Below, piece after piece: positions 21,407 to 29,812 of a DNA stretch of 64,000 nt. The notes beneath the pieces are model-generated. The model did not search any database. It was not told where the DNA came from and worked only from the letters and a program-made list of their open reading frames with translations. Positions within the stretch are counted from its first letter, which is position 1. Each line of letters opens with the position of its first letter. Position numbers and translations under genes: made by a program. Origin of the DNA: Modestobacter italicus (lineage in GTDB: Bacteria; Actinomycetota; Actinomycetes; Mycobacteriales; Geodermatophilaceae); assembly GCF_000306785.1 (NCBI RefSeq), contig NC_017955.1, positions 2,852,001 through 2,916,000 of the forward strand, read 5' to 3'.

Positions 21407-22198
21407 CTAGCCGAAGAAGCCGAGCCTCCTGCTCAGCTCGTCGGCACCCGCCGCCACCCGACGCGCGAGCCTCGGGAAGTCCTGCTCGTCCATCCGGAAG
21501 GACGGCCCCGAGACGCTGAGTGCCGCGATGACGTCGCCGTCCGCGCCCCGGACGGGGGCGGCGACGGCACTGAGCCCGACCTCGAACTCCTCGACGGTGC
21601 ACCCCCATCCCCGCCCGACGATCCGGTCGAGGTCGGCGCCGAGCACCTCGGGGTCGGTGATCGTGGCCGGGGTGTAGCTCCGCAGCTCCCGGGACAGCAG
21701 GTCCTTGCGGACGGCGTCGGCGGCGTGGGCCAGGAGCACCTTGCCGCTCGAGGTCGCGTGCAGCGGCGTGGCCTGCCCCACCCAGTTGTGCGTGCTCAGC
21801 GCCGCCGGGCCGCGGACCTGGCTCACGTTGACCGCGCGGTCGCCGTCCAGGATGGCGATGTTGACCGTCTCCTCGAGGTCGGCGGCCAGCACCTGGCAGA
21901 TCCGCCGCCCCTCCTGGGCGATGTCCAGCTGCGCGGCGGCCGCACCGGCGAGGCGCACGACCCCGAACCCCAGCCGGTACTTCCCCCGATCGACGAGCTG
22001 CTCCACGAAGCCCCGGCTCTCCAGCACCGCCACCAACCGGAAGGCCGTGGACTTGTGCACGCCCAGCTCGGCAGCGATGTCGGTGACGCCGGCCTCCCCG
22101 TGGGCCGCCAGGATCTCGAGGACGCTCAGCGCCCGGTCGACCGACTGGACCGCAGCGACAGCGCCCCGCTCCCCGTTCTCACCCTGTGGCCCACCCAT
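21407..22198 (-). CDS. IclR family transcriptional regulator
   Basis: This 263-residue protein has an N-terminal winged helix (VQSVDRALSVLEILAA, then GVTDIAAELGVHKSTAFRLVAVLESRGFV) and a C-terminal IclR effector domain ending in RVAAGADELSRRLGFFG. It lies between the Rieske oxygenase operon and the divergent ferredoxin operon and is the obvious local regulator of betaine catabolism. ATG 22198 is chosen over ATG 22279 because the latter falls in a 12-base motif that also occurs in non-coding DNA before the BCCT gene. The effector could be betaine or dimethylglycine, but this is unproven. Confidence 0.88.
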   Translation of the reverse strand: MGGPQGENGERGAVAAVQSVDRALSVLEILAAHGEAGVTDIAAELGVHKSTAFRLVAVLESRGFVEQLVDRGKYRLGFGVVRLAGAAAAQLDIAQEGRRICQVLAADLEETVNIAILDGDRAVNVSQVRGPAALSTHNWVGQATPLHATSSGKVLLAHAADAVRKDLLSRELRSYTPATITDPEVLGADLDRIVGRGWGCTVEEFEVGLSAVAAPVRGADGDVIAALSVSGPSFRMDEQDFPRLARRVAAGADELSRRLGFFG

Positions 22199-22267
22199 GC
22201 CTGCAGAGTAGGTCCCTCCGGAGGCGTGCCGGCCGGACGCTTGACGCCACCACACTTTGGAGCGATG

Positions 22268-22279
22268 CTGTTGCGTCAT
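22268..22279. promoter_or_regulatory. Shared 12-base half-site motif (copy 1)
   Basis: CTGTTGCGTCAT is identical to bases 26032-26043 upstream of the BCCT gene and contains the GTTGCGT half-site of the palindrome at 22289. Its TTGCGT also lies 18 bases before TGTAAC and could be a -35 element for the ferredoxin operon. Confidence 0.5.
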
Positions 22280-22288
22280 CGGCAGAGT

Positions 22289-22305
22289 GTTGCGTGTAAC
22301 GCAAC
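22289..22305. promoter_or_regulatory. 17-bp IclR-type operator
   Basis: GTTGCGTGTAACGCAAC has perfect 7-bp arms around a 3-base centre. It lies between the IclR gene and the ferredoxin gene, 21 bases before the latter's ATG, and overlaps a possible -10. This is the likely binding site of the adjacent IclR protein. Confidence 0.65.
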
Positions 22306-22326
22306 GGTAATGAGCCTGGAGCGTCC

Positions 22327-22647
22327 ATGATCCTGGTCTGCGCCACCACCGCGTTGCCGCCCGGCGAGGCGATCCGAGTCGAGGCGGACGAGCCCATCGC
22401 GGTCTTCAACGTCGACGGCGACTACTACGCGATCGACGACACGTGCACCCACCAGGACGCCTCGCTGGCCGACGGCTGGCTGGACGGGTGCGCCGTGGAG
22501 TGCCCCCTGCACGCCTCCTGCTTCGACCTGCGCACCGGGAAGGTGTCCGGCCCGCCGGCCAAGACACCCGTCAACACCCACCGGGTCCTCGTGACCGATG
22601 GCATGGTCTACGTGCAGCCGGGAGTCGCGGCGGACGGCGCCGCGTGA
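22327..22647 (+). CDS. Rieske-type [2Fe-2S] ferredoxin
   Basis: This 106-residue protein is a NirD/biphenyl-dioxygenase-type Rieske ferredoxin. The cluster ligands lie in CTHQDASLADG (about 39-49) and CPLHASCFD (about 60-68). It should shuttle electrons from the FAD reductase encoded next to the terminal oxygenase at 20043. ATG 22327 follows GGAG by six bases. Its stop overlaps the GTG of the reductase, so the two are co-translated. Pseudomonas uses a fused reductase (GbcB) for this job, so the separate ferredoxin is a different electron-transfer arrangement. Confidence 0.92.
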   Translation: MILVCATTALPPGEAIRVEADEPIAVFNVDGDYYAIDDTCTHQDASLADGWLDGCAVECPLHASCFDLRTGKVSGPPAKTPVNTHRVLVTDGMVYVQPGVAADGAA

Positions 22648-23816
22648 GCCCCACCATCGCCGTGGTCGGAGCCTCCCTGGCCGGGCTCTCCGCGGCGCGC
22701 GCGCTCCGGGACCAGTCCTACGACGGGCGGATCGTCGTCATCGGCGACGAGGTGCACGCCCCTTACGACCGCCCGCCGCTGTCCAAGGACTTCCTGGCCG
22801 GTGCTGCCTCGCTGGACGACATCGCCCTCGGCACGCCGGACGACGCGGAGCTCGGCCTCGAGTGGCGCCTGGGGACCACCGCGGTGGGGCTGGACCGCCC
22901 CAGCCGTTCGGTGCTGCTGGACGACGGCAGCGAGGTCCGGGCCGATGGCGTCGTCCTCGCGACGGGTGCCCGCGCCCGGCGGCTGCCCGGCAGCGACGGC
23001 CTCGACGGCGTGCACGTGCTGCGCTCGCTGGACGACGCGATCGCCCTCCGGGAGGACCTGGCCACCGCCGGCTCTCTGGTGGTGATCGGGGCCGGCTTCA
23101 TCGGGGCGGAGGTCGCCTCCACGGCCCGCGCGCTCGGGCTCGACGTAACCGTCCTCGAGGCCATGCCCGTTCCGCTCGCCGGCCCGCTGGGAGCCGACAT
23201 GGGCGCCGTGTGCGCCGGGTTGCACGCCGACCACGGCACCCGCCTGCTGGTCGGCACCGGCGTCGCCGGGCTGGTCGGCACCGGCCGGGTCGAGGCCGTG
23301 GAGCTCGTCGACGGTACCCGCCTGCCCGCCGACGTGGTGGTCGTGGGCATCGGCGCCGTCCCGAACACCGAGTGGCTGGCCGACTCCGGCGTGGCCCTGG
23401 GCAACGGCGTCCTGACCGACGCTCGCGGCGGCACCACCGTCCCCGGGGTGGTCGCGGTCGGGGACTGCGCCGCGCCGTGGTCGGTCTCGGCGGAGCGGCA
23501 CGTCCGCGTCGAGCACTGGACGCACGCCCTGGAGCAGCCGGCCACCGCCGTCGCCACCCTCCTGGGCGCCGAGGGCGCCGGGCGCGCCTCGGTCCCCTAC
23601 TTCTGGTCGGACCAGTACGGCGCTCGCATCCAGTTCGCGGGCTCCCGCCGCGAGGACGACGTCGTCCGGGTCGTCGAGGGGAGTTGCGCCGAGCGCAGCT
23701 TCCTGGTGACCTACGAGCGCGACGGTGTCCCGGTGGCCGTGCTGGGGATGAACCAGCCCCGCCTGTTCACGCGGTGGCGCCGGCAGCTCCGGTCCGCCGT
23801 CCCGGCAACGGCCTGA
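22644..23816 (+). CDS. FAD-dependent NADH:ferredoxin reductase
   Basis: This 390-residue flavoprotein belongs to the BphA4/rubredoxin-reductase class. It has the FAD motif IAVVGASLAGLSAARAL at the N terminus, YDRPPLSKDFL shortly after, an NAD motif VVIGAGFIGAEVAS in the middle, and VVAVGDCAAPWS near the C-terminal FAD contact. It should reduce the ferredoxin encoded just upstream. The GTG at 22644 overlaps the ferredoxin stop as GTGA. The length fits the usual 390-410 residues. A strong hairpin follows about 50 bases after its stop. Confidence 0.92.
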   Translation: MSPTIAVVGASLAGLSAARALRDQSYDGRIVVIGDEVHAPYDRPPLSKDFLAGAASLDDIALGTPDDAELGLEWRLGTTAVGLDRPSRSVLLDDGSEVRADGVVLATGARARRLPGSDGLDGVHVLRSLDDAIALREDLATAGSLVVIGAGFIGAEVASTARALGLDVTVLEAMPVPLAGPLGADMGAVCAGLHADHGTRLLVGTGVAGLVGTGRVEAVELVDGTRLPADVVVVGIGAVPNTEWLADSGVALGNGVLTDARGGTTVPGVVAVGDCAAPWSVSAERHVRVEHWTHALEQPATAVATLLGAEGAGRASVPYFWSDQYGARIQFAGSRREDDVVRVVEGSCAERSFLVTYERDGVPVAVLGMNQPRLFTRWRRQLRSAVPATA

Positions 23817-23867
23817 CCACCGGGCCGGCACGGCCCACCCCGCACGACCCCGGAGTCCGGGCGACTC

Positions 23868-23894
23868 CGCCGACGACCTACGGGGTCGTCGGCG
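23868..23894. terminator. Strong bidirectional hairpin
   Basis: Perfect 11-bp arms CGCCGACGACC and GGTCGTCGGCG flank the 5-base loop TACGG, between the convergent reductase and BCCT genes. No T tract follows on either strand. The rest of 23817-24044 shows no other feature. Confidence 0.7.
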
Positions 23895-24044
23895 CCATCA
23901 GCGAGCGGGAACGGCCGGGATTGCCTACCCGAGGGCTCGCTCGGTGTTTCGTCACTGGGCCTTCCCCAGGACGCGGGAGGCCTCCCGGCGCTGGTGCTGC
24001 AGGTGCAGCGCCAGCGCCGGGAGGCTCACCAGCCGGCCGGGGCG

Positions 24045-26018
24045 CTAGTCCCGCGGATCGCGCGGGCGGCCGACGGGCTCGGCCGCGGGCTCACCCTGCG
24101 CCGGGATGGACGCCCCGCCCGACGCCACCGCGGTGTCGTCAGCCGGACCACCCGGACGCCGGCCACCCGGCTCCGGCCCCACCGGAACCGTGTGCGCGGC
24201 GTGCGCGCCGCCGGACCCGTCGACGCTCTCCGGCGGCTCCACCACCAGGACGAACTTGTCGCCGTGACGCCTGATGCCGTCGACGACGGCCCGCTCGATC
24301 GCCACGTCCGCGAAGGTGCCGCGCAGCACGATGGGGTCCCGCCTGAGGTCCTTGACCAGGCTCACGGCCATCGCCGCCATCACCAGCGCGAACGGCAGTG
24401 CCGCGATGATCGTGAGGTTCTGCAGGCCGGTGAGGGCCTCCCCGTCCTCCCCCAGCAGCAGCATGATCGCCGCGACCGAGCCCATCACGACGCCCCAGAA
24501 GACGACGACCGCGCGACTCGGCTCCAGGGTGCCCCGCTGCGAGAGGGACCCCATGACGATCGACGCCGCGTCCGCGCCGGACACGAAGAAGATGGCCACG
24601 AGGACCATCACGAGCACGGTCGCCGCGGTGGCCAGCGGGTACTGGTCCAGGACGGCGAACAGCTGACCCTCCGTGGTGCCCTGCCCGGCGACGTCGATCC
24701 CGTCGCGCTGCGCGGCGATCCCTGCCCCGCCGAAGACGGCGAACCAGATCAGGCTGACCAGGCTGGGCACCAGGAGCACGCCGGTGACGAACTGGCGGAT
24801 GGTCCGGCCGCGGCTGATCCGGGCGATGAACAACCCCACGAACGGCGTCCAGCTGATCCACCAGGCCCAGTAGAAGACCGTCCAGCCCCGGAGCCAGGTG
24901 GCCATCGCGTCCCCGCCGGTGGCCTCGGTGCGTGCGGCCATCTCGCCGAGGTCGGAGAAGTAGCTGCCGACCGCGTCCGGGATCAGGTTCAGGATGAAGA
25001 TGGTCGGGCCGACGACGAAGACGAACACCGCGAGCACCAGGGCCAGCACCATGTTGGTGTTGGACAGCCACTGGATGCCCTTCTCGACACCGGAGACGGC
25101 CGACGCGACGAAGGCGGCGGTGAGCACCGCGATGATCGCCACCAGGATCCCGTTGCCGACGTCCCCGGCCCAGCCGAGGATCTCGAGCCCGCTCCCGATC
25201 TGCAGCGCACCCAGTCCGAGGGAGGCCGCCGACCCGAACAGCGTCGCGAAGATGGCCAGGACGTCGATGACCCGGCCCGCCGGGCCGGTGGCCCGCCGCT
25301 CGCCCAGCAACGGGATGAACGCGGAGCTGATCAGCTGCCGGCGTCCCTTCCGGAAGGTGCCGTACGCGATCGCCAACCCGACGACGGCGTACATCGCCCA
25401 CGGGTGGAGGGTCCAGTGGAACAACGTGGTCGCCATCGCGGTCTGGATGGCCTGCGCCGTCTCGGGATCGGCCGTGAGCGGCGGCGGAGCGACGTAGTGC
25501 GACAGCGGCTCCGCGACCCCGAAGAACATGAGGCCGATGCCCATGCCGGCGCTGAACATCATCGCGATCCACGAGATCGTGCGGAACTGGGGCCGCTCGT
25601 CGTCGCGGCCCAGCGGGATCCGCCCGTACTTGCCCGCCGCCAGCCAGATCACGAAGAGCACGAAGGCCGAGGCGAGCAGGACGAACAGCCAGCCGAGGTT
25701 GCCGGTGATCCAGGTGAGGGCCGAACCGCTCGCGCTGCCGAGCCCGGTGGGGCTGACGAAGCCCCAGGCGACGAAGCCGAGGGCCATGGCCGCAGCGACG
25801 GCGAACAGGACCTTGTCCACGGCCGCGTGCCGGTCGGCGACGCAGACAGGTGGTTCAGCGATCGCCGGATGGATGTCGATCCCGGCCAGGTTCACGACAT
25901 GGCCGGTGGGGCGCTCCTCCCCTACCGCGCCGGCGCGGTCCGGCGACGCCGGATCGGCCTCGCCGGCCTGGCCGCTGTGTCGGGGAGGCGAGTCGGGCCT
26001 GCTGGGCTGTTGCTCCAT
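24045..26018 (-). CDS. BCCT family betaine/carnitine/choline transporter
   Basis: This 657-residue inner-membrane carrier has the twelve-helix BCCT fold. Signature segments are MMFSAGMGIGLMFFGVAEPL, which carries the glycine-rich stretch that lines the substrate and sodium path in BetP, and the aromatic box WTVFYWAWWISWTPFVG followed by IARISRGRTIR. A hydrophilic N-terminal tail of about 65 residues and a C-terminal tail of about 100 residues flank the core; such tails sense osmotic stress in BetP. It probably imports glycine betaine for the adjacent catabolic genes. A copy of the IclR-type half-site motif lies 14 bases before its start. Confidence 0.92.
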   Translation of the reverse strand: MEQQPSRPDSPPRHSGQAGEADPASPDRAGAVGEERPTGHVVNLAGIDIHPAIAEPPVCVADRHAAVDKVLFAVAAAMALGFVAWGFVSPTGLGSASGSALTWITGNLGWLFVLLASAFVLFVIWLAAGKYGRIPLGRDDERPQFRTISWIAMMFSAGMGIGLMFFGVAEPLSHYVAPPPLTADPETAQAIQTAMATTLFHWTLHPWAMYAVVGLAIAYGTFRKGRRQLISSAFIPLLGERRATGPAGRVIDVLAIFATLFGSAASLGLGALQIGSGLEILGWAGDVGNGILVAIIAVLTAAFVASAVSGVEKGIQWLSNTNMVLALVLAVFVFVVGPTIFILNLIPDAVGSYFSDLGEMAARTEATGGDAMATWLRGWTVFYWAWWISWTPFVGLFIARISRGRTIRQFVTGVLLVPSLVSLIWFAVFGGAGIAAQRDGIDVAGQGTTEGQLFAVLDQYPLATAATVLVMVLVAIFFVSGADAASIVMGSLSQRGTLEPSRAVVVFWGVVMGSVAAIMLLLGEDGEALTGLQNLTIIAALPFALVMAAMAVSLVKDLRRDPIVLRGTFADVAIERAVVDGIRRHGDKFVLVVEPPESVDGSGGAHAAHTVPVGPEPGGRRPGGPADDTAVASGGASIPAQGEPAAEPVGRPRDPRD

Positions 26019-26031
26019 GACACTCTCATCT

Positions 26032-26043
26032 CTGTTGCGTCAT
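26032..26043. promoter_or_regulatory. Shared 12-base half-site motif (copy 2)
   Basis: CTGTTGCGTCAT repeats bases 22268-22279 exactly and sits directly before the BCCT gene start on the minus strand. It suggests common control of uptake and catabolism. The remainder of 26019-26307 holds a weak separated TGACG/CGTCA pair (26119-26147) and no other recognisable feature. Confidence 0.5.
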
Positions 26044-26307
26044 TTGAGACCAACTTCGCATGAGGGAACCAGAGGGCCTGTCCGAGGACAAGAGGCCGCT
26101 GTGATTGTTTACACAGCCTGACGCCAGCATGGCTCCGCGTTACGTCAGTGTGACAGTTCCTACCCGGCGGCAGGGCCGCGGGAACCCCTGCGCTGACCCG
26201 GTCCTGCCTGATCCGTGGTGGCCCTCGTCCTCCGGCGAGGGTGAGGTCGCAGGGCCCACGGAGCGCTGAGATGGGGCCGTGGCAGACGACGGCGGGCGGA
26301 CGGCACG

Positions 26308-27744
26308 ATGACGACGCCCGTCCGCGACGTCCCGGCTCCGCCGCCGGAACCGGCCGACCCGACCGCTCTCCTGCGCAGCGGTGCCTACCTGCGGCTGCTG
26401 GTGATCGCCGCGGTGCTGGGGGTGCCGATCTCCGCCATCGCCTACTGGTTCCTCGTCCTCACCGGAACCCTCGGCGACTGGCTCTACGACGACCTCCCGC
26501 GGATCCTGGCGCTCGACCCCGTTCCGGCGTGGTGGCCGCTCCCGCTGCTCGGCACGGCCGGCCTGCTGGTCGGTCTCCTGATCCGGTTCGTGCCCGGCCG
26601 CGGTGGCGAGTCACCGCTCGACGGCTTCCACCCGGGGGGCGGACCACCCGCTCCCGTGCCCCTGCTCGGCATCACCCTGGCCGCCGTCGTCAGCATCGGC
26701 TTCGGTGCCGTGGTCGGCCCCGAGGCCCCGTTGATCGCGATCGGCGGCGGGCTGGCCGCGGCGACGGTGCGGCTCGCCCGCCGGGACGCGCCCGATCGGG
26801 TGCTCGCGGTCGCCGCCGCCGCCGGCAGCTTCGCCGCCATCAGCGCCCTCTTCGGCTCCCCGCTCAGCGGCGCGTTCCTGCTCATGGAGGCCGTCGGCAT
26901 CGGCGGCCCGAGACTGCGGCTGGTCCTGCTGCCGGGCCTGCTGGCCTCGGGCGTCGGGACCCTCGTCTTCATCGGCCTGGACTCGTGGACCGGACACGGC
27001 ACCTTCTCCCTCGCACTGCCCGACCTGCCCCCGTTCGCCCGACCGGACGTCGCCCAGTTCGCCTGGGCACTCGCCATCGGGCTCCTGGCGGCGGTCCTCG
27101 TGGCGGTGGTCCGGCGGATCGCCGGGCCACTCCGCGCACCCGTGGAACGGCGCATCGTGGTCGCCGCACCCCTGGTGGGGCTGGCCATCGCGGGACTGGC
27201 GATCGGCTACGCCGAGCTCACCGGGCATCCCGTGACCGACGTCCTGTTCTCCGGTCAGGACCAGCTGCCCGGGCTGGTCTCGGCGAGCACGGACTACACG
27301 GTGGGCGCCCTCCTGCTGCTGCTGGCCTGCAAGTCGCTGGCGTACGCCGGCTCACTGGTGGCCTTCCGCGGCGGCCCCACGTTCCCCGCGATCTTCCTCG
27401 GCGCGGTCGGCGGCATCGCGCTGTCGCACCTGCCCGGGCTCCCCGTCGTCCCGGCGATCGCGATGGGCATCGGTGCCATGTCCGCCGCGATGCTGCAGCT
27501 GCCGCTCACCTCGGTGCTCCTGGCGACCGTCATCCTGGGCGCCGACGGTGTCACGGTCATGCCGCTGGTCATCGTCGCGGTCACCGTCTCCTACGTCACC
27601 TCGGCCCGGCTGACGCCGCGACCGGCCGCGCCGCGGGCCGGCGACACGGGGAGCGAGGCAACGCCCGGGACCCCCGAGCCGGTCCCCCACCCTCGGCAAC
27701 CGACCGCGGGAGCCGACCCGGCACGACCGTCAACCGACCCGTGA
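26308..27744 (+). CDS. ClC family chloride channel or antiporter
   Basis: This 478-residue integral membrane protein has the ClC fold with about ten or more hydrophobic segments. The anion-selectivity motif appears as GFGAVVGPEAPLIAIG, where the common GxEGP has a Pro-Glu-Ala order typical of a bacterial ClC subgroup. GSPLSGAFLLMEA and FRGGPTFPAIFLGAVGG are further filter segments. There are no C-terminal CBS domains; the last 50 residues are a Pro-rich tail. It likely moves chloride or fluoride in exchange for protons. ATG 26308 is the first Met before the first helix. It appears monocistronic. Confidence 0.88.
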   Translation: MTTPVRDVPAPPPEPADPTALLRSGAYLRLLVIAAVLGVPISAIAYWFLVLTGTLGDWLYDDLPRILALDPVPAWWPLPLLGTAGLLVGLLIRFVPGRGGESPLDGFHPGGGPPAPVPLLGITLAAVVSIGFGAVVGPEAPLIAIGGGLAAATVRLARRDAPDRVLAVAAAAGSFAAISALFGSPLSGAFLLMEAVGIGGPRLRLVLLPGLLASGVGTLVFIGLDSWTGHGTFSLALPDLPPFARPDVAQFAWALAIGLLAAVLVAVVRRIAGPLRAPVERRIVVAAPLVGLAIAGLAIGYAELTGHPVTDVLFSGQDQLPGLVSASTDYTVGALLLLLACKSLAYAGSLVAFRGGPTFPAIFLGAVGGIALSHLPGLPVVPAIAMGIGAMSAAMLQLPLTSVLLATVILGADGVTVMPLVIVAVTVSYVTSARLTPRPAAPRAGDTGSEATPGTPEPVPHPRQPTAGADPARPSTDP

Positions 27745-27746
27745 CG

Positions 27747-27763
27747 GGGACGGCGACCGTCCC
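27747..27763. terminator. Short hairpin between convergent genes
   Basis: GGGACGG and CCGTCCC form a 7-bp stem with loop CGA, just after the ClC stop and before the VOC stop on the other strand. There is no T tract. Confidence 0.4.
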
Positions 27764-27791
27764 GCAGCCATGGCGTCCCGACCGCGGTCGG

Positions 27792-28193
27792 TCACCGCTT
27801 GCCCTGCTGCACCGACCACGTGTTGCCGTCCGGGTCGTCGAAGAACACGAACGTGCCGAAGTCGGCGTCCTGCGGGTCCCGCCCGGCCGTCTGCACGCCG
27901 TCGGCGAAGTGCACCATCCCGCTGTGATCGATCCCGGCGGCGGTGAGGTGGTCGGCCGCCGCGGCGATGTCGGCGACGACGAACTGGCATCCCTTGAGCG
28001 GGGCGCCGGTGGGCAGGCCCCTCCCGAACACGATCGAGCACGCCGAGCCCGGCGGGGTCACCTGCACGACGCGGAAGTGCTCGTTCGGCGTGAAGTCGGT
28101 GTCCAGGGCGAACCCGAGCCCGCCGGTGTAGAACTCCTTCGCGCGGTCGACGTCACCCACCGGGATGACGAGGACCTCCAGCCTCCAGTCCAC
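27792..28193 (-). CDS. VOC family protein
   Basis: This 133-residue protein is a single-chain VOC fold with LEVLVIPVGDVDRAKEFYTGGLGF at the N terminus and FGTFVFFDDPDGNTWSVQQ at the C terminus. The cytosolic family includes glyoxalases, dioxygenases and antibiotic-binding proteins. The GTG at 28193 follows GAGGAG. It is convergent with the ClC gene and downstream of the cupin/oxidoreductase unit on the same strand, 146 bases away. No substrate can be assigned. Confidence 0.85.
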   Translation of the reverse strand: MDWRLEVLVIPVGDVDRAKEFYTGGLGFALDTDFTPNEHFRVVQVTPPGSACSIVFGRGLPTGAPLKGCQFVVADIAAAADHLTAAGIDHSGMVHFADGVQTAGRDPQDADFGTFVFFDDPDGNTWSVQQGKR

Positions 28194-28339
28194 GGATGTC
28201 TCCTCACGTCGTCGCGGGTCCAGGTCGTCTGACTACTCCAACGAGGACCTCGCGGGAAGCCCACCGGACGACCGAGCCGCACCGGGCCGGACAGGTGGGC
28301 GGCGCGGTGCGGGTGAGGCCGGGTGCTGTGCGCCTGCGC

Positions 28340-28801
28340 TCAGCGGGGCGGGCCCAGGATGGTGTTGCCGTACTCCGCCGCCACGTCCGGTCGTGGTGTG
28401 ACCGTGTAGCCGGGGGGTCGCGGGGTGGCCCGGTCGCGCCCGGTCTCGCGGAACATCCCCTCGATGCCGGCCGGCGTGGTGATGATCAGCAGGTCGGCCG
28501 TCTCCGACGTGATCCGGTAGGAGTGCGGCACCTGCCGGGGCAGGAAGACGATGCCGCCCTCGGTCAGCTCGCTCTCCTCGTCGTCGGCCCAGACGAGCGC
28601 GGTGCCGGCGATCAGCAGGAAGACCTCGTCCTCGTTGCTGTGCACGTGGTACGGCGGCGCTTCGCCTCGGCTGACGTCGAAGCGCCCGACCATGAGCCGG
28701 CCGCCGGTGGCTGCGCCGTCGAGCAGGAGGGACAGGGTGCTGCCACCCAGCCACTCCAGCTGCTGGTGCTGTTCGGGTCGTGCGAGGTACGCGGTGCTCA
28801 T
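28340..28801 (-). CDS. Cupin domain protein (quercetinase-like)
   Basis: This 153-residue single cupin has motif 1 at PPYHVHSNEDEVFLLIAG and motif 2 at GGIVFLPRQVPHSYRI, with the His-x-His-Glu and His ligands for a metal. Small cupins of this type are often dioxygenases or isomerases for aromatic or polyketide-like compounds. Its ATG overlaps the stop of the quinone oxidoreductase gene as ATGA, so the two are co-translated and probably act together. It is the last gene of the unit that begins with the HTH regulator at 30667. Confidence 0.85.
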   Translation of the reverse strand: MSTAYLARPEQHQQLEWLGGSTLSLLLDGAATGGRLMVGRFDVSRGEAPPYHVHSNEDEVFLLIAGTALVWADDEESELTEGGIVFLPRQVPHSYRITSETADLLIITTPAGIEGMFRETGRDRATPRPPGYTVTPRPDVAAEYGNTILGPPR

Positions 28802-29745
28802 GGCTCGACGACGACCTTGCCGGTGATGCGACCGGCGGCGGCCTCGGCGTGCAGCGCGGGCAGCTCGGCCAGCCGGATGTGCCGGGTGACCTCGACCTGC
28901 AGGTCGCCGCTGTCCACGAGGGACGCCAGCTCGGCGAGGCGGTCCCGGTTCGGCAGCACGAACACGGTCGCGGCAGAGACACCGCGGGCCTCGTCACCGG
29001 GGGTGGCCATGAACGCGGTGGTGCTCACGACCTTGCCGCCGTCGCGGACCGCGGCCACCAGCGCGGTGAACTGCTCGGGCTCGATGGGCGCGAGGTTGAG
29101 CAGGACGTCGACCTGCTCGTCGACCGCGGCCAGCACGTCGGTGCTGGTGTGGTCGATGACCTCGTCGGCTCCGGCCGCGCGGACGGCGGCGCTGCTGCGC
29201 GGGCTCGCGGTCGCCACGACGTGCACGCCGGCCCGCTTGGCCAGGGCGACGGCGTACGTGCCGACCACTCCCCCGGCGCCGTTGACCAGGACGCGCTGCC
29301 CGGCGGTCAGCTCGCCGAGGTCGAACAGCGCCTGCCAGGCGGTCAGCGCCACCGACGGCAGACCCGCCGCGTCGGCGAGCGGGACCTTCGTGGGCGCCAG
29401 CACCAGGGCGTCCGCCGGGGCGATGACGTACTCCGCCGCGCCGCCGTCCCGCTCCATCGGCAGGAAGCCGATCACCGCGTCCCCGATCTGCAGCCCGCCC
29501 TCGCCGACGATCCCGCCGACGCCGTCCCCGAGCGCGTCGACCGTGCCGGAGACGTCGTAGCCGGGCACGTGCGGCAGCTGGACCGGGATCGGCAGGAAGC
29601 CGCCGCGCATGCCGGCGTCGGCGGCGTTGAACGCCGAGGCCGCCACCCGCACCCGCACCTCACCGGTGCCGGGGGTGGGCTGGTCGACGTCCTCGTACCG
29701 CAGGACCTCCGGACCGCCTGTCTCGTGGAAACGCACTGCCTTCAT
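28798..29745 (-). CDS. Zinc-independent quinone oxidoreductase (MDR family)
   Basis: This 315-residue NADPH-dependent oxidoreductase of the medium-chain family starts MKAVRFHETGGPEVL and has the nucleotide-binding motif VNGAGGVVGTYAVALAKRAG (about residues 147-166). It lacks the zinc ligands of alcohol dehydrogenases, as expected for quinone reductases and enone reductases. It lies 67 bases after an HTH regulator gene and overlaps the cupin gene. A role in handling quinones or reactive enones is likely. The exact substrate is unknown. Confidence 0.88.
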   Translation of the reverse strand: MKAVRFHETGGPEVLRYEDVDQPTPGTGEVRVRVAASAFNAADAGMRGGFLPIPVQLPHVPGYDVSGTVDALGDGVGGIVGEGGLQIGDAVIGFLPMERDGGAAEYVIAPADALVLAPTKVPLADAAGLPSVALTAWQALFDLGELTAGQRVLVNGAGGVVGTYAVALAKRAGVHVVATASPRSSAAVRAAGADEVIDHTSTDVLAAVDEQVDVLLNLAPIEPEQFTALVAAVRDGGKVVSTTAFMATPGDEARGVSAATVFVLPNRDRLAELASLVDSGDLQVEVTRHIRLAELPALHAEAAAGRITGKVVVEP

Positions 29746-29812
29746 CGCTGGACCTGCCCTCGCTCGATGCCGTCGGATCGTTGCCCGACCAACGTCGCAG
29801 CTCCCGGCGGGA

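Noticed and set aside
26107-26116. GTTTACACAG as a third copy of the sugar-operon MarR site
   Set aside because: Only one half matches and no inverted partner lies at the right spacing.
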